Shown piece by piece: positions 53,298 to 62,508 of a DNA stretch of 64,000 nucleotides. The position numbers and the translations under genes were made by a program. The notes beneath the pieces are model-generated. The model ran no database searches. It saw only the letters and a program-made list of their open reading frames with translations, and was not told the origin of the DNA. How positions within the stretch are numbered: the stretch's first letter is position 1; every line of letters starts with the position of its first letter. The DNA is from Nitrincola lacisaponensis (lineage in GTDB: Bacteria > Pseudomonadota > Gammaproteobacteria > Pseudomonadales > Balneatricaceae). Location of the stretch: assembly GCF_000691225.1 (NCBI RefSeq), contig NZ_JMSZ01000036.1, positions 24,721 to 88,720 on the forward strand, written 5' to 3'.

Positions 53298-55001
53298 ATG
53301 TCCACAAGCTCCCCGGTATTATCCATATCTGCCTGGCGCTACAGATTCAGTTCTGAAACGCTGCTGAAGTTGTTGTTCCTGCTGGCTGCATTGGGGCTGA
53401 TGTTGATCGGATTGGTATTTCCGCTTTACACCATGCTATTGAAAAGCCTGCAGAACAGTGCAGGTGACTTCATCGGTCTGGCCAACTATCGACATTATTT
53501 TTCTACACCAGCCTTAGCCAACTCGATTGTTAATTCGTTTTTTATTGCAATCCTGACCATGGTGCTGGTGGTGGGTTTGGCGTTCATGTGTGCCTATGGC
53601 ATGACGCGCACCTGTATGCCAGGTAAGCGCATTTTCCGGATGCTGACACTCTTGCCCATTCTGGCACCTTCGCTGCTTCCGGCGATCAGTCTGGTGTATA
53701 TCTTCGGTAATCAGGGGTATCTGAAAGCGTTGCTGGGTGGGGCCAGTATTTATGGTCCGATAGGGATTGTGATCGGGATGTGTTTCTGGATTTTTCCACA
53801 TGCATTGATGATTCTGGTTACCGCGCTATCCAATAGCGATGCACGTTTGTATGAAGCAGCGCGTGCGATGAAGACTTCGGCATTTCGGACCTTTATGACG
53901 GTTACCCTGCCGGGGGTGCGCTATGGTCTTATATCCTGTGCCTTTGTCGTGTTTACGCTCGCTATTACAGACTTCGGTGTGCCCAAGGTGATCGGTGGGC
54001 AGTACAACCTTCTGGCAACGGATATATACAAGCAGGTGGTTGGGCAGCAGAACTTTCAGATGGGCGCGGTTGTCAGTGTGATCCTGCTGTTACCTGCCGT
54101 GTTCACGTTTATTGCTGACCGCTGGGTTCAGCGTCGTCAGACAGCTCAGCTGTCAGCACGTGCTGTACCATATCAGCCGGAACCCTCGGCTGTACGCGAC
54201 TGGACCTTTGCGCTGCTGTGCTATGCCGTGGCCGGTATTATTTTGCTGGTGATTGGTACCGCGGTGTACGCGTCGCTGATTCAGTTCTGGCCTTATAATC
54301 TCAGCTTTACGTTGCAGCACTACCGTTTTGATGGATTGGGTGGCAGTGGCTGGCAGTCCTGGTTTAACTCCCTGAAAATGGCTGGCAGTGTGGCCTTGAT
54401 CGGAACACTGGTGATCTTTACCAATGCCTGGCTGGTTGAAAAAGGTCAGGCGTTTGCGCCCCTGCGCCAGGCGGTTCACCTGTTCTCTATTCTGCCGATG
54501 GCTGTACCGGGTATGGTGTTGGGGTTAGCGTATATTTTCTACTTTAACCATCCTGGTAACCCTCTGAATCTGATGTATGGCACGCTGGCAATCCTGGTGC
54601 TGAATACCCTGATTCACTTCTATACCGTGTGCCACCTGACTTCTATGACTGCATTAAAGCAGCTTGATCCTGAGTTTGAATCAGTAGGCGCGTCGATGAA
54701 AGTGCCCTTCTGGCGCACTTACACCCGGGTCACCCTGCCGGTGTCGCTGCCTGCAGTGCTGGATATCTCGGTGTATCTGTTTGTGAATGCCATGACGACC
54801 GTGTCTGCAGTCGTGTTCCTTTATGGACCTGACACCCGGCTGGCATCCGTGTCGGTGTTGCACCTGGATGAGGCCGGTTACTTTGCCAGTGCTGCGGCGA
54901 TGGCAGTATTGATTCTGCTGACATCCATGGTGGTGAAGCTGCTGCATGCAGCGCTGACCTATCTGCTGCTCAGAAAAGCGCAGGTGTGGCGTCATCGCTG
55001 A
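53298..55001 (+). CDS. phnU: 2-aminoethylphosphonate ABC transporter fused permease
   Basis: A 567-residue inner-membrane protein made of two fused permease halves, each with about six helices and an EAA loop ([44 protein letters not shown]). This two-in-one form is typical of the PhnU2 group and of FbpB-like iron permeases. The start at 53298 is set by the phnT stop (GAG just upstream). phnW follows after 37 bases. Confidence 0.9.
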   Translation: MSTSSPVLSISAWRYRFSSETLLKLLFLLAALGLMLIGLVFPLYTMLLKSLQNSAGDFIGLANYRHYFSTPALANSIVNSFFIAILTMVLVVGLAFMCAYGMTRTCMPGKRIFRMLTLLPILAPSLLPAISLVYIFGNQGYLKALLGGASIYGPIGIVIGMCFWIFPHALMILVTALSNSDARLYEAARAMKTSAFRTFMTVTLPGVRYGLISCAFVVFTLAITDFGVPKVIGGQYNLLATDIYKQVVGQQNFQMGAVVSVILLLPAVFTFIADRWVQRRQTAQLSARAVPYQPEPSAVRDWTFALLCYAVAGIILLVIGTAVYASLIQFWPYNLSFTLQHYRFDGLGGSGWQSWFNSLKMAGSVALIGTLVIFTNAWLVEKGQAFAPLRQAVHLFSILPMAVPGMVLGLAYIFYFNHPGNPLNLMYGTLAILVLNTLIHFYTVCHLTSMTALKQLDPEFESVGASMKVPFWRTYTRVTLPVSLPAVLDISVYLFVNAMTTVSAVVFLYGPDTRLASVSVLHLDEAGYFASAAAMAVLILLTSMVVKLLHAALTYLLLRKAQVWRHR

Positions 55002-55038
55002 ATTTATTGACTCGTTTTTATCAGGACACAGACAATCT

Positions 55039-56163
55039 ATGCGTAACGAACCCTTACTGCTGACCCCGGGTCCCCTGACGACCAGCCTGACAGTCAAACA
55101 GGCCATGCTAAGAGACTGGGGGTCTTGGGACAGCGATTTTAATCAGATTACTGCTGCTATCTGTCAGCAGTTACTGGCGGTGGCCAATGCTGTGGATACC
55201 CATGTGTGTGTACCGATGCAGGGCAGTGGAACCTTTGCTGTAGAGGCGACGCTGGCGACCCTGTTGTCACCGCAAAGCAAAACACTGGTACTGATGAACG
55301 GTGCCTATGGTCAGCGTGCGGCCAGAATCCTGCAGGGATTGGGTCATGAGACGGTGCTGCTGGACATGGGCGATTACCTGCCTCCAGATCCTGAGGAGGT
55401 CGCCCTGCGTTTGGCGGCAGATCCGCAGATCAGCCATGTGGTCTTGATTCACTGTGAGACCAGCTCCGGCATTCTCAATCCGCTGGAGGCGATTGCAGCG
55501 GTTGTCGCTGCTGCCGGACGTGAGCTGATTATTGATTCCATGAGTGCTTTTGGTGCTTTGCCGGTGGATGCACAACAGCTGCCTTTTGCAGCGCTGATTT
55601 CGTCAGCGAATAAATGCTTCGAAGGTGTACCAGGGTTTGGCTTCGTGCTGGTCAGAAAAACATTGCTTGAACAATGTAAGGGCCGCTGCGCATCACTTTC
55701 TCTGGATTTGTATGATCAATGGCATTACCTGCAGAAAACCGGTCAGTGGCGCTTTACGCCACCCACTCATGTTGTGGCCGCATTTTATCAGGCACTCCGG
55801 GAGTACCATGCCGAGGGTGGTCAGCCTGGACGTTTAGCACGTTATCAGCGCAATCGTGACCGCCTGGTTTCCGGTATGCGTGAACTGGGCTTTGTAACCC
55901 TGCTGGACGATGCCTGGCTGTCACCCATCATTATTACCTTTTTGTCACCGGATGATCCGGCTTTCAGCTTTAGCGCCTTTTATCAGGCGATGAAGCAACG
56001 AGGCGTGTTGATTTATCCCGGTAAGTTAACCGAAGTGGAAAGCTTTCGTCTGGGCTGTATCGGGCAGTTGCACGATGCTGAGATAAACCAGGTATTGGCC
56101 GCAGTGGCTGAAAGTTGCCAGGCATTGGCGCTTTCTTCCCCTGAAATCTGTCTTGAGAGGTGA
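55039..56163 (+). CDS. phnW: 2-aminoethylphosphonate--pyruvate transaminase
   Basis: A cytoplasmic PLP enzyme that converts 2-aminoethylphosphonate and pyruvate to phosphonoacetaldehyde and alanine. The 374 residues begin with [18 protein letters not shown]. The PLP lysine is in [17 protein letters not shown], and [12 protein letters not shown] holds the cofactor Asp. It is followed by phnX, which uses its product; the stop and the next start are 2 bases apart. Confidence 0.95.
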   Translation: MRNEPLLLTPGPLTTSLTVKQAMLRDWGSWDSDFNQITAAICQQLLAVANAVDTHVCVPMQGSGTFAVEATLATLLSPQSKTLVLMNGAYGQRAARILQGLGHETVLLDMGDYLPPDPEEVALRLAADPQISHVVLIHCETSSGILNPLEAIAAVVAAAGRELIIDSMSAFGALPVDAQQLPFAALISSANKCFEGVPGFGFVLVRKTLLEQCKGRCASLSLDLYDQWHYLQKTGQWRFTPPTHVVAAFYQALREYHAEGGQPGRLARYQRNRDRLVSGMRELGFVTLLDDAWLSPIIITFLSPDDPAFSFSAFYQAMKQRGVLIYPGKLTEVESFRLGCIGQLHDAEINQVLAAVAESCQALALSSPEICLER

Positions 56164-56165
56164 GT

Positions 56166-56993
56166 ATGTTTATGTATCAGCGTCGTTACACCGGTCCACT
56201 GCAGGCGGTAATTCTGGACCTGGCCGGTACCTGTGTCGACTTTGGCTCTTTGGCACCTATCCAGGCTTTTCAGGCACTGTTTGCGGCTGAAGGGGTGCCG
56301 ATTACCCAGGCTGAAGCACGTGCGCCCATGGGCAAGGAAAAGCGTGAACATATTGAGGCGTTACTGGATATGCCTCGTATCGCACTTGCCTGGCGCAGTG
56401 AAAAGGGACGTGATGCAACCAGCGAAGATATTGACTGGTTGTACGAGACCTTCGTGGGTTATCAACTGGCCGCTATCCGGGACAACAATCGTCTGATCCC
56501 CGGTATGCAGTCACTGATCAGCTATTGTGATCAACAGGGTATCGACCTGGGTGTGAACACGGGCTACAGCCGTGAAATGATTGCCGAGCTGTTACCTGCT
56601 CTGGCAGAACAGGGCTTCAAACCACTGTCTGTCGTCTGTGCTACCGATGTTCCGGCAGGGCGGCCATACCCCTGGATGGCATTGCAGAATGCGCGTGATC
56701 TGGCCGTTAGCTGTGTACAGGCCTGCGTCAAGGTGGATGACACCATTGTGGGTATTGAAGAGGGGCTGAATGCGGGTATGTGGACCGTAGCCGTGGCGGT
56801 TTCTGGCAATCAAACAGGTTTGTCCCTGACGGAATGGCAGGCGCTTTCAGAAGCTCAGCAGCGGGTGCAGCAGCAAATGGCACATCAGGCATTGAGCCAG
56901 TCTGGCGCGCACTATGTCATCGACTCAATTGAGGAGTTGCCAGAAGTACTGGAAGAAATTGGCTTCCGCCTGGCGGGTGCCGAGCAGCCTTGA
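56166..56993 (+). CDS. phnX: Phosphonoacetaldehyde hydrolase (phosphonatase)
   Basis: A HAD-family C-P bond-cleaving enzyme that turns phosphonoacetaldehyde into acetaldehyde and phosphate. The nucleophile motif is ILDLAGTCVDFG, and the Schiff-base lysine lies in PMGKEKREHIEALL. The later HAD motif VKVDDTIVGIEEG is present. The 275 residues are normal. The ATG at 56166 follows an AGG; a GTG two codons earlier or the ATG two codons later are possible. The EamA gene starts in its stop codon. Confidence 0.95.
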   Translation: MFMYQRRYTGPLQAVILDLAGTCVDFGSLAPIQAFQALFAAEGVPITQAEARAPMGKEKREHIEALLDMPRIALAWRSEKGRDATSEDIDWLYETFVGYQLAAIRDNNRLIPGMQSLISYCDQQGIDLGVNTGYSREMIAELLPALAEQGFKPLSVVCATDVPAGRPYPWMALQNARDLAVSCVQACVKVDDTIVGIEEGLNAGMWTVAVAVSGNQTGLSLTEWQALSEAQQRVQQQMAHQALSQSGAHYVIDSIEELPEVLEEIGFRLAGAEQP

Positions 56994-57886
56994 GTTCTCT
57001 GGCACTGGTGCTGGTATTGGTTTCAGCCTGTCTGCATGCAGGCTGGAACCTGCTCGGCAAAAAACAAGTACCCTCATTGGCCTTTTTTACCCTGGCCATG
57101 TTGGGTGGGGCGTTGCTGTTTATGCCCGTGTTGGGTCTCAGTCACCAGTGGATGCAGTTGCCAGGTGCGTTTTGGTGGCTGTTGATACTGTCGGGAGCCT
57201 TTCAGGGGATTTACATGGCAGGGTTAGCCTGGGCCTATGCGCGAGGTGAGATCAGTGTGCTTTACCCTCTGGCGCGTGCACTGCCGGTTTTGCTGGTGCC
57301 TGTAGCCGGATGGTTCATCTGGCAGCACTGGTTATTGAATACTCAGGATATCCTGGGCATGGTCTTGATCGCACTGGCTGGATTTATGTTGCCGCTGATC
57401 AGGCCCAGTGCTTTCAGCTTATCGATCTATTGGACCCCCGCGCTGGGGTTTATGTTGCTGGCTGCGTTGGGCACGGTCGGGTACTCACTGACGGACAAAG
57501 CCGCGATCGACCTGATGCGCCAGCAGGGCTTTTCCGCCATGCTGGCCGGAATGCAGTTTATGGTGCTACAGGCCTGGGCTGCACTGGTGTGGATGTTACC
57601 TGTTATCGCCTGCCTGCCTGCTGAACGCCAGGCGTTACGACACTTGTTATCGGGTCCTGCCCGTGTCTGGATACTGGCGGGGGCCATGATTTTGACAACC
57701 TATGGGTTGGTGCTGATTGCAATGGCGTATACCGAGGATGTCAGCTATCTGGTGGCGCTGCGCCAGGCATCAATACCCATAGGGGCCCTGCTGGGCGTGT
57801 TTTGGCTTAAAGAAACCCTGTCAGCTTTTCGCTGGCTGGCTTTGACTGTGATGATGACTGGACTGGTTCTGGTCGCACTGAATTGA
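56990..57886 (+). CDS. EamA/DMT-family membrane transporter
   Basis: A ten-helix inner-membrane transporter of 298 residues from the drug/metabolite superfamily. Two EamA repeats are visible, the second ending in LGVFWLKETLSAFRWLALTVMM. The start is TTG in a TTGA overlap with the phnX stop, so translation is coupled. The substrate is unknown; its place in the operon suggests a phosphonate breakdown product or an amino compound such as alanine. Confidence 0.82.
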   Translation: MSSLALVLVLVSACLHAGWNLLGKKQVPSLAFFTLAMLGGALLFMPVLGLSHQWMQLPGAFWWLLILSGAFQGIYMAGLAWAYARGEISVLYPLARALPVLLVPVAGWFIWQHWLLNTQDILGMVLIALAGFMLPLIRPSAFSLSIYWTPALGFMLLAALGTVGYSLTDKAAIDLMRQQGFSAMLAGMQFMVLQAWAALVWMLPVIACLPAERQALRHLLSGPARVWILAGAMILTTYGLVLIAMAYTEDVSYLVALRQASIPIGALLGVFWLKETLSAFRWLALTVMMTGLVLVALN

Positions 57887-57895
57887 GAAGACTAT

Positions 57896-58561
57896 ATGAA
57901 ATCACCACATCTGGTTGTGTTTGATCTGGACCATACCCTGTTGAATGGCGACAGCTCTGAGCTTTGGACTGGCGAAATGGCACGTCTGGGCTGGATTAAT
58001 GATATCGACAGCTTTCAGGCCAAACACCGGATACTGATGCAAACCTATGCGACCGGTAATCTGGATATGGAAGCCTATCTGGCGCTGAATCTGGCACCAC
58101 TGAAAGCGCGCAGTTATCAGGAAGTCGCTGCAGTTGCTGAGCGCTTTGTCAAAGCACAGTTACTGGATCGTCTGTATGAACAAGGTCTGGACCTGGTCAG
58201 ACGCTTGCGTGTTGATGGGCATCACCTGTTGATGATTTCGGCCAGCGAAGCCTTTTTGGTTGAACCGGTCGCCCAGGCAATAGGATTTGATGGTGTGATT
58301 GGTATTGAACCTGAACTGGAAAACAATTGCTTTACCGGTCGTCCTGTTTTACCCATGAGCTATCAGGCTGGCAAGATTCATCACTGTCAGCGTTATGCTG
58401 AGGCGATGGAGTTAAGCGACTTGCCCATTGCGTTCTATTCCGATTCACATAACGATATTCCGTTGCTGGAAGTTGCCGATTACCCGGTAGCCGTAAACCC
58501 CAATGCTCACCTCGCTGAAGTGGCTAAAACCCGTGGCTGGCCGGTGCTCAGACTGGTCTGA
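57896..58561 (+). CDS. HAD-IB family phosphatase (SerB-like)
   Basis: A 221-residue cytoplasmic phosphatase. The nucleophile motif is FDLDHTLLNGDSS, motif II is in LMISASEAFLV, and motif III is in IAFYSDSHNDIPLLEVA. The cap is helical, as in phosphoserine phosphatase relatives. It lies 9 bases after the EamA gene, at the end of the aminoethylphosphonate operon. The substrate might be a small phosphate ester such as phosphoserine or phosphoethanolamine; this is inference. Confidence 0.85.
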   Translation: MKSPHLVVFDLDHTLLNGDSSELWTGEMARLGWINDIDSFQAKHRILMQTYATGNLDMEAYLALNLAPLKARSYQEVAAVAERFVKAQLLDRLYEQGLDLVRRLRVDGHHLLMISASEAFLVEPVAQAIGFDGVIGIEPELENNCFTGRPVLPMSYQAGKIHHCQRYAEAMELSDLPIAFYSDSHNDIPLLEVADYPVAVNPNAHLAEVAKTRGWPVLRLV

Positions 58562-58568
58562 AACCTGA

Positions 58569-58619
58569 CTGTCATAAAGTCTTCATGGTCTGTTTAAGGA
58601 ACTGTCATCCTTGCGCTTT
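58569..58619 (+). promoter_or_regulatory. Two Pho boxes before phoX
   Basis: CTGTCATAAAGTCTTCAT (58569-58586) and CTGTCATCCTTGCGCTTT (58602-58619) start 33 bases apart, three 11-bp repeats. The first half sites are perfect, the second ones are weaker. No convincing -10 was found at the usual spacing. Confidence 0.7.
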
Positions 58620-58656
58620 AAAGTCGTTGGACTGTCAATCAATACGGAGAATTTCA

Positions 58657-60684
58657 ATGACACAGCAGCAGACCCCGGTGATGATTGATCACCAGGATGG
58701 TGATGAGCCACTCAGTAATCATTCCGATAATACGACGTTCCAGCAGGTCTTTGAAAAGCGCATGTCCCGTCGCTCCCTGATGAAAGGGAGTCTGGGTACT
58801 GCCGCCATGTTGGGGTTCTTTGCCGGTAGCGGTTACTCCGGTCTGGCACATGCCGGTAGCAATCGCCATTCCCCGCTGATCGGCTTTGAAGCGATTCCGG
58901 TTGATGCCAGTGATCGCGTAACGCTACCTAAGGGCTATGTGCATCAAGTGATTTTGCCCTGGGGTGAGCCGATTTCCGGCAACCTGCCTGCCTTTGATCC
59001 TCTGACAAACTCGGGTGAAGATCAGGCGCATCAGGTTGGCAGCCACCATGATGGTATGCACTTCTTCCCGATCGAGGGTCAGGACCCATACCAGGGCAGC
59101 TCTGAAGATGGTCTGCTGGTGATGAATCATGAGTATGTTGAGCCACGTTTTATGCATGCTTCTGCACAGGGGCAGGCGTTGTCTCGCTCAGCCGTGCCGG
59201 TTAAGGGCGATGGTACACGTAATGCTGATGAAGTGTTAAAAGAGCTTCACGGTCATGGCGTCAGCATTGTGCGCATGAAAAAGCAGGCAGATGGTCAGTG
59301 GGCGATTGAAGCCGATCCACGTAACCGTCGTGTACACGGCTTAACCGAGATGGAGATCAGTGGTCCGGTACGTGGTACAGATTTTGTGAAAACGCGTTTC
59401 AGCCCCGAAGGGACCCGCACGCGTGGCACCCTGAATAACTGCGCACATGGTGTCACTCCCTGGAATACCTATCTGGCTGCCGAAGAAAACTGGGCCGGAT
59501 ACTTTATTAACCACGCAGAACAGCCGCGCGAGCAGAGTCGTTACGGTGTTGCCAAAGAAGGTTCGGGCCGTTATGGCTGGGAGCTGGCAGATTCCGGAGA
59601 TGACCGTTTTGTGCGTTTCGATGTGACACCCAAGGCGGGCTCGGCAACAGAGGACTACCGCAACGAAGTTAACGGATTTGGCTGGATGGTCGAGATCGAT
59701 CCCTTTAATCCGGACGCGCGTCCCGTCAAACGGACGGCGTTGGGACGTTTTGCACATGAAGGTGTAGTGTTCCAGCCTGCTGTTGAAGGTCAGCCAGTGG
59801 TCTGCTATTCCGGTGATGATGCGCGCTTTGAATATATTTATAAATATGTCAGTGCACAGCCTTACTTCAAGGCGACAGCTGGTGGTCACTTACTGGATAA
59901 CGGTACCCTTTATGTTGCTCGCTTCAATGAAGATGGTTCAGGTGAATGGTTGCCGCTGGTATTTGGTATGGGGCCGCTGACACCTGAGAACGGCTTCAAT
60001 TCCCAGGCAGACGTTCTGGTGAATACCCGTAGCGCAGCAGATGCAGTGGGTGCGACTAAAATGGACCGTCCTGAGTGGGGTGCTGTAGACCCCAAAACCC
60101 GCGAAGTCTATTTTACTCTGACCAACAACAGTCGCCGTACTGAAGCAGATGCTGCCAACCCGCGTGTTGAGAATAACTGGGGTCAGATTATTCGCTGGCG
60201 TGAGCAGGATGATCAGGTGACAGCCAAGGCATTTGAATGGAACCTGTTTGTACTGGCGGGACCCGAATCTGATTCTGATCTGGCCGGACAACATCTGGAT
60301 GGTGGCAATATCTTCAACAGTCCGGATGGCCTGTGGTTTGATCCAGACTCGCGCTTGTGGATTCAGACGGACATGAGCGAAAGTGTCGTCAATACAGGTC
60401 CCTGGGAGCAGTTTGGCAATAATGTCATGCTCGCTGCAGATCCGGTGAACAACGTGATCCGTCGTTTTCTGGTGGGTCCGGTGGGCCAGGAGATTACCGG
60501 CGTTATTACGACACCGGATCAGAAAACGATGTTTGTAAACGTGCAGCACCCGGGTGCTACAACCACTCCAGAGCAGTTTGCAGCAGGAGAGCTGTCAAGC
60601 CATTGGCCTCATGATGGTTCACCGTATCCTCGATCTGCGACACTGGTCATTCGTCGTGAAGATGATGGTGTGATCGGTAGCTGA
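58657..60684 (+). CDS. phoX: Alkaline phosphatase PhoX
   Basis: A periplasmic calcium/iron-dependent phosphatase that frees phosphate from esters; 675 residues. The Tat signal is SRRSLMKGSLGTAAMLGF. DUF839/PhoX segments include GVTPWNTYLAAEENWAGYF, MNHEYVEPRF and SPDGLWFDPDSRLWIQTD. The start at 58657 follows GGAGA; the frame is open upstream across the Pho boxes. It is the standard marine alternative to PhoA. A terminator follows. Confidence 0.95.
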   Translation: MTQQQTPVMIDHQDGDEPLSNHSDNTTFQQVFEKRMSRRSLMKGSLGTAAMLGFFAGSGYSGLAHAGSNRHSPLIGFEAIPVDASDRVTLPKGYVHQVILPWGEPISGNLPAFDPLTNSGEDQAHQVGSHHDGMHFFPIEGQDPYQGSSEDGLLVMNHEYVEPRFMHASAQGQALSRSAVPVKGDGTRNADEVLKELHGHGVSIVRMKKQADGQWAIEADPRNRRVHGLTEMEISGPVRGTDFVKTRFSPEGTRTRGTLNNCAHGVTPWNTYLAAEENWAGYFINHAEQPREQSRYGVAKEGSGRYGWELADSGDDRFVRFDVTPKAGSATEDYRNEVNGFGWMVEIDPFNPDARPVKRTALGRFAHEGVVFQPAVEGQPVVCYSGDDARFEYIYKYVSAQPYFKATAGGHLLDNGTLYVARFNEDGSGEWLPLVFGMGPLTPENGFNSQADVLVNTRSAADAVGATKMDRPEWGAVDPKTREVYFTLTNNSRRTEADAANPRVENNWGQIIRWREQDDQVTAKAFEWNLFVLAGPESDSDLAGQHLDGGNIFNSPDGLWFDPDSRLWIQTDMSESVVNTGPWEQFGNNVMLAADPVNNVIRRFLVGPVGQEITGVITTPDQKTMFVNVQHPGATTTPEQFAAGELSSHWPHDGSPYPRSATLVIRREDDGVIGS

Positions 60685-60694
60685 TCAATCATCC

Positions 60695-60736
60695 AACCTG
60701 CCTTCTGTGTACGTCATCGTACTGAAGGCAGGTTTT
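60695..60736 (+). terminator. Terminator after phoX
   Basis: Perfect 11-bp arms (60695-60705 and 60724-60734) with an 18-base loop and a T-run on the right side, starting 11 bases after the phoX stop. Confidence 0.85.
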
Positions 60737-60836
60737 CCCCTTCCATGTAGTAAAAATAATCAGTAAAACTTTGTGGGTTTGCGTTGTTGCTGCGGTATAG
60801 AGAGTAACAACAGCGAATACAGACCCAGATTTACTG

Positions 60837-61802
60837 ATGAATACAGATAACCAACCCAATCAACAGGCTTTGGATCAGGCATGTGTCTGGATGGCCAGGC
60901 TCTGGGCCGATGATGTCTCTGAGCAGGATCGTCGGGCTTTCAGCCAGTGGCATGATGCCTCGCCGGAGCATGCGGCTGCCTGGCAGCGTACGCTCAAGCT
61001 GCAAAGCTGCTTTCAGCGGGTATCCGACCCTGTTGCCGGTTACCAGATTCTCAGCCGCCGTCGTACCCCACCGTCACGGCGACGCTTTCTGACGGGTTGT
61101 GCCGTCGGCATTCTCGGCCTCTCCGGGTTGGCGGCAACCGACCAATACTTGCCTGCAGGTTTGAGTGGCGCTGATGTGCAAACCCGCAGAGGTGAATGGC
61201 AGGAACATCAACTGGCAGATGGCAGCCGTCTGGTCCTGAATACGGCAACCTCTGTGGATATCCATGCCCGCAGTCAACTTCAGCAGCTGCAGCTGTATCA
61301 GGGCGAGTTCTGGATGGAAACCGCGGTAGAGGCTAATCCCTGGCGTATACGTCAGCGCGATGGTCGTCTCTACCCTGAAGCAGCACATTTCAGTGTCCGT
61401 CAGCATGAACAGTTCACCTCGGTTGCGCTCTATCAGGGTGAAATGGTCATTGCGCCTGCGTTGCGTTCACAACCATTGCTCCTGTCTGCCGGGCAGCAGC
61501 TGCGCTTTGATCAAACCGGCCTGCTGGATCTGCAGCCACTGACAGACCGCTCACCAGACTGGTTAAGTCGACGTTTGGCTGTTACCGATATGTCCTTGTC
61601 CCACTTCATTGATGAAGTTTCGCGTTATCGCCGCGGCTTGATCCGAGTCTCCAATGACCTGCCTGATCTGCAGGTGAGTGGTGTGTTTTCCTTGCAGCAT
61701 CCAGAACGAATCCTGCAACAGCTGACCGAAATACTGCCAATTCGGATGCGATATCTGAGTCGTTATTACATCCTGATTGAACCAGATACCCGATTATCCT
61801 GA
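60837..61802 (+). CDS. FecR-family anti-sigma/signal transducer, first copy
   Basis: A 321-residue regulator that would receive a signal from a TonB receptor and pass it to an ECF sigma factor. An N-terminal DUF4880-type cytoplasmic domain covers about residues 10-55, and a membrane segment with a twin-arginine look lies at about 80-100 (RRRFLTGCAVGILGLSG). The FecR domain then follows (about 110-215), ending with an STN-like tail (LQVSGVFSLQHPERILQQL). No sigma-factor gene lies directly upstream and no receptor directly follows, so its partner is uncertain. Confidence 0.87.
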   Translation: MNTDNQPNQQALDQACVWMARLWADDVSEQDRRAFSQWHDASPEHAAAWQRTLKLQSCFQRVSDPVAGYQILSRRRTPPSRRRFLTGCAVGILGLSGLAATDQYLPAGLSGADVQTRRGEWQEHQLADGSRLVLNTATSVDIHARSQLQQLQLYQGEFWMETAVEANPWRIRQRDGRLYPEAAHFSVRQHEQFTSVALYQGEMVIAPALRSQPLLLSAGQQLRFDQTGLLDLQPLTDRSPDWLSRRLAVTDMSLSHFIDEVSRYRRGLIRVSNDLPDLQVSGVFSLQHPERILQQLTEILPIRMRYLSRYYILIEPDTRLS

Positions 61803-61897
61803 ACGATCACCGCAAAACCTCCCACTTAGTATCCTGATAAAGCAGATGTTGTTTAACAGGCTGTCAGGTATTACAATCGCTCAGGTGTCTTATCAAT

Positions 61898-61916
61898 AAT
61901 GATTTATATTATCATT
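61898..61916. promoter_or_regulatory. Candidate Fur box before the ECF sigma gene
   Basis: AATGATTTATATTATCATT is a dyad. Its inner 15 bases agree with TGATAATxATTATCA except in three left-arm positions. It lies about 30 bases before the sigma-factor start, so iron would repress the cassette. Confidence 0.6.
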
Positions 61917-61947
61917 AAGTTTTAGGGTGCTAAGTATAGGACGGTGG

Positions 61948-62508
61948 GTGGTGAAGGGTTCTGGACAGACAGCGCAAGGCTGCATCGAATACCTCTATGC
62001 AGATCACCATGGCTGGTTAAAGGCATGGTTATTACGGCGTTTGGGTAATTCATCCGATGCGGCTGATTTGACGCAGGATGTTTTTGTGCGCCTGATCCTG
62101 CGTCCAGCTCCCAAGGGTTTGAACTCATCAGGTGAGGCGCGTGCTTATCTTCGCCGCATGGCGAATGGCATGTGTATCGATCTCTGGCGCAGGCGAAGTC
62201 TGGAACAGGCCTGGCTGGAGTCCCTCGCACATCAGCCGGAAGCGTTAATGCCATCTGCTGAACAACAAGTGATGGTGCTGCAGGCACTGCAGGAAATAGA
62301 TCAATTGTTACTGAGCCTGCCAGCTAAAGCTGCCAGTGCGTTCGTGATGGCCGTCGGGTGTGAAATGTCAGACCGAGAAGTGGCGGAAGAACTCGGTATC
62401 TCGACACGGATGGTGCGAAAGCATGTCGCCAGAGTGATGCTGCATTGCATGCAGCTTGAGGCACGCCATCTGGCGGCAGATCCAGGGATTTTGAGGGTGG
62501 GCAGTTGA
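61948..62508 (+). CDS. FecI-like ECF sigma factor
   Basis: A sigma-70 family factor of about 186 residues. Region 2 is SSDAADLTQDVFVRLI and ARAYLRRMANGMCIDLWRRR; region 4 is MSDREVAEELGISTRMVRKHVARVM. The type is FecI, which drives TonB-receptor genes. The start is not certain: GTG at 61948 has AGGA six bases upstream, while the frame is open from a GTG at 61927 without a good ribosome site. Its stop overlaps the start region of the second fecR. Confidence 0.88.
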   Translation: MVKGSGQTAQGCIEYLYADHHGWLKAWLLRRLGNSSDAADLTQDVFVRLILRPAPKGLNSSGEARAYLRRMANGMCIDLWRRRSLEQAWLESLAHQPEALMPSAEQQVMVLQALQEIDQLLLSLPAKAASAFVMAVGCEMSDREVAEELGISTRMVRKHVARVMLHCMQLEARHLAADPGILRVGS

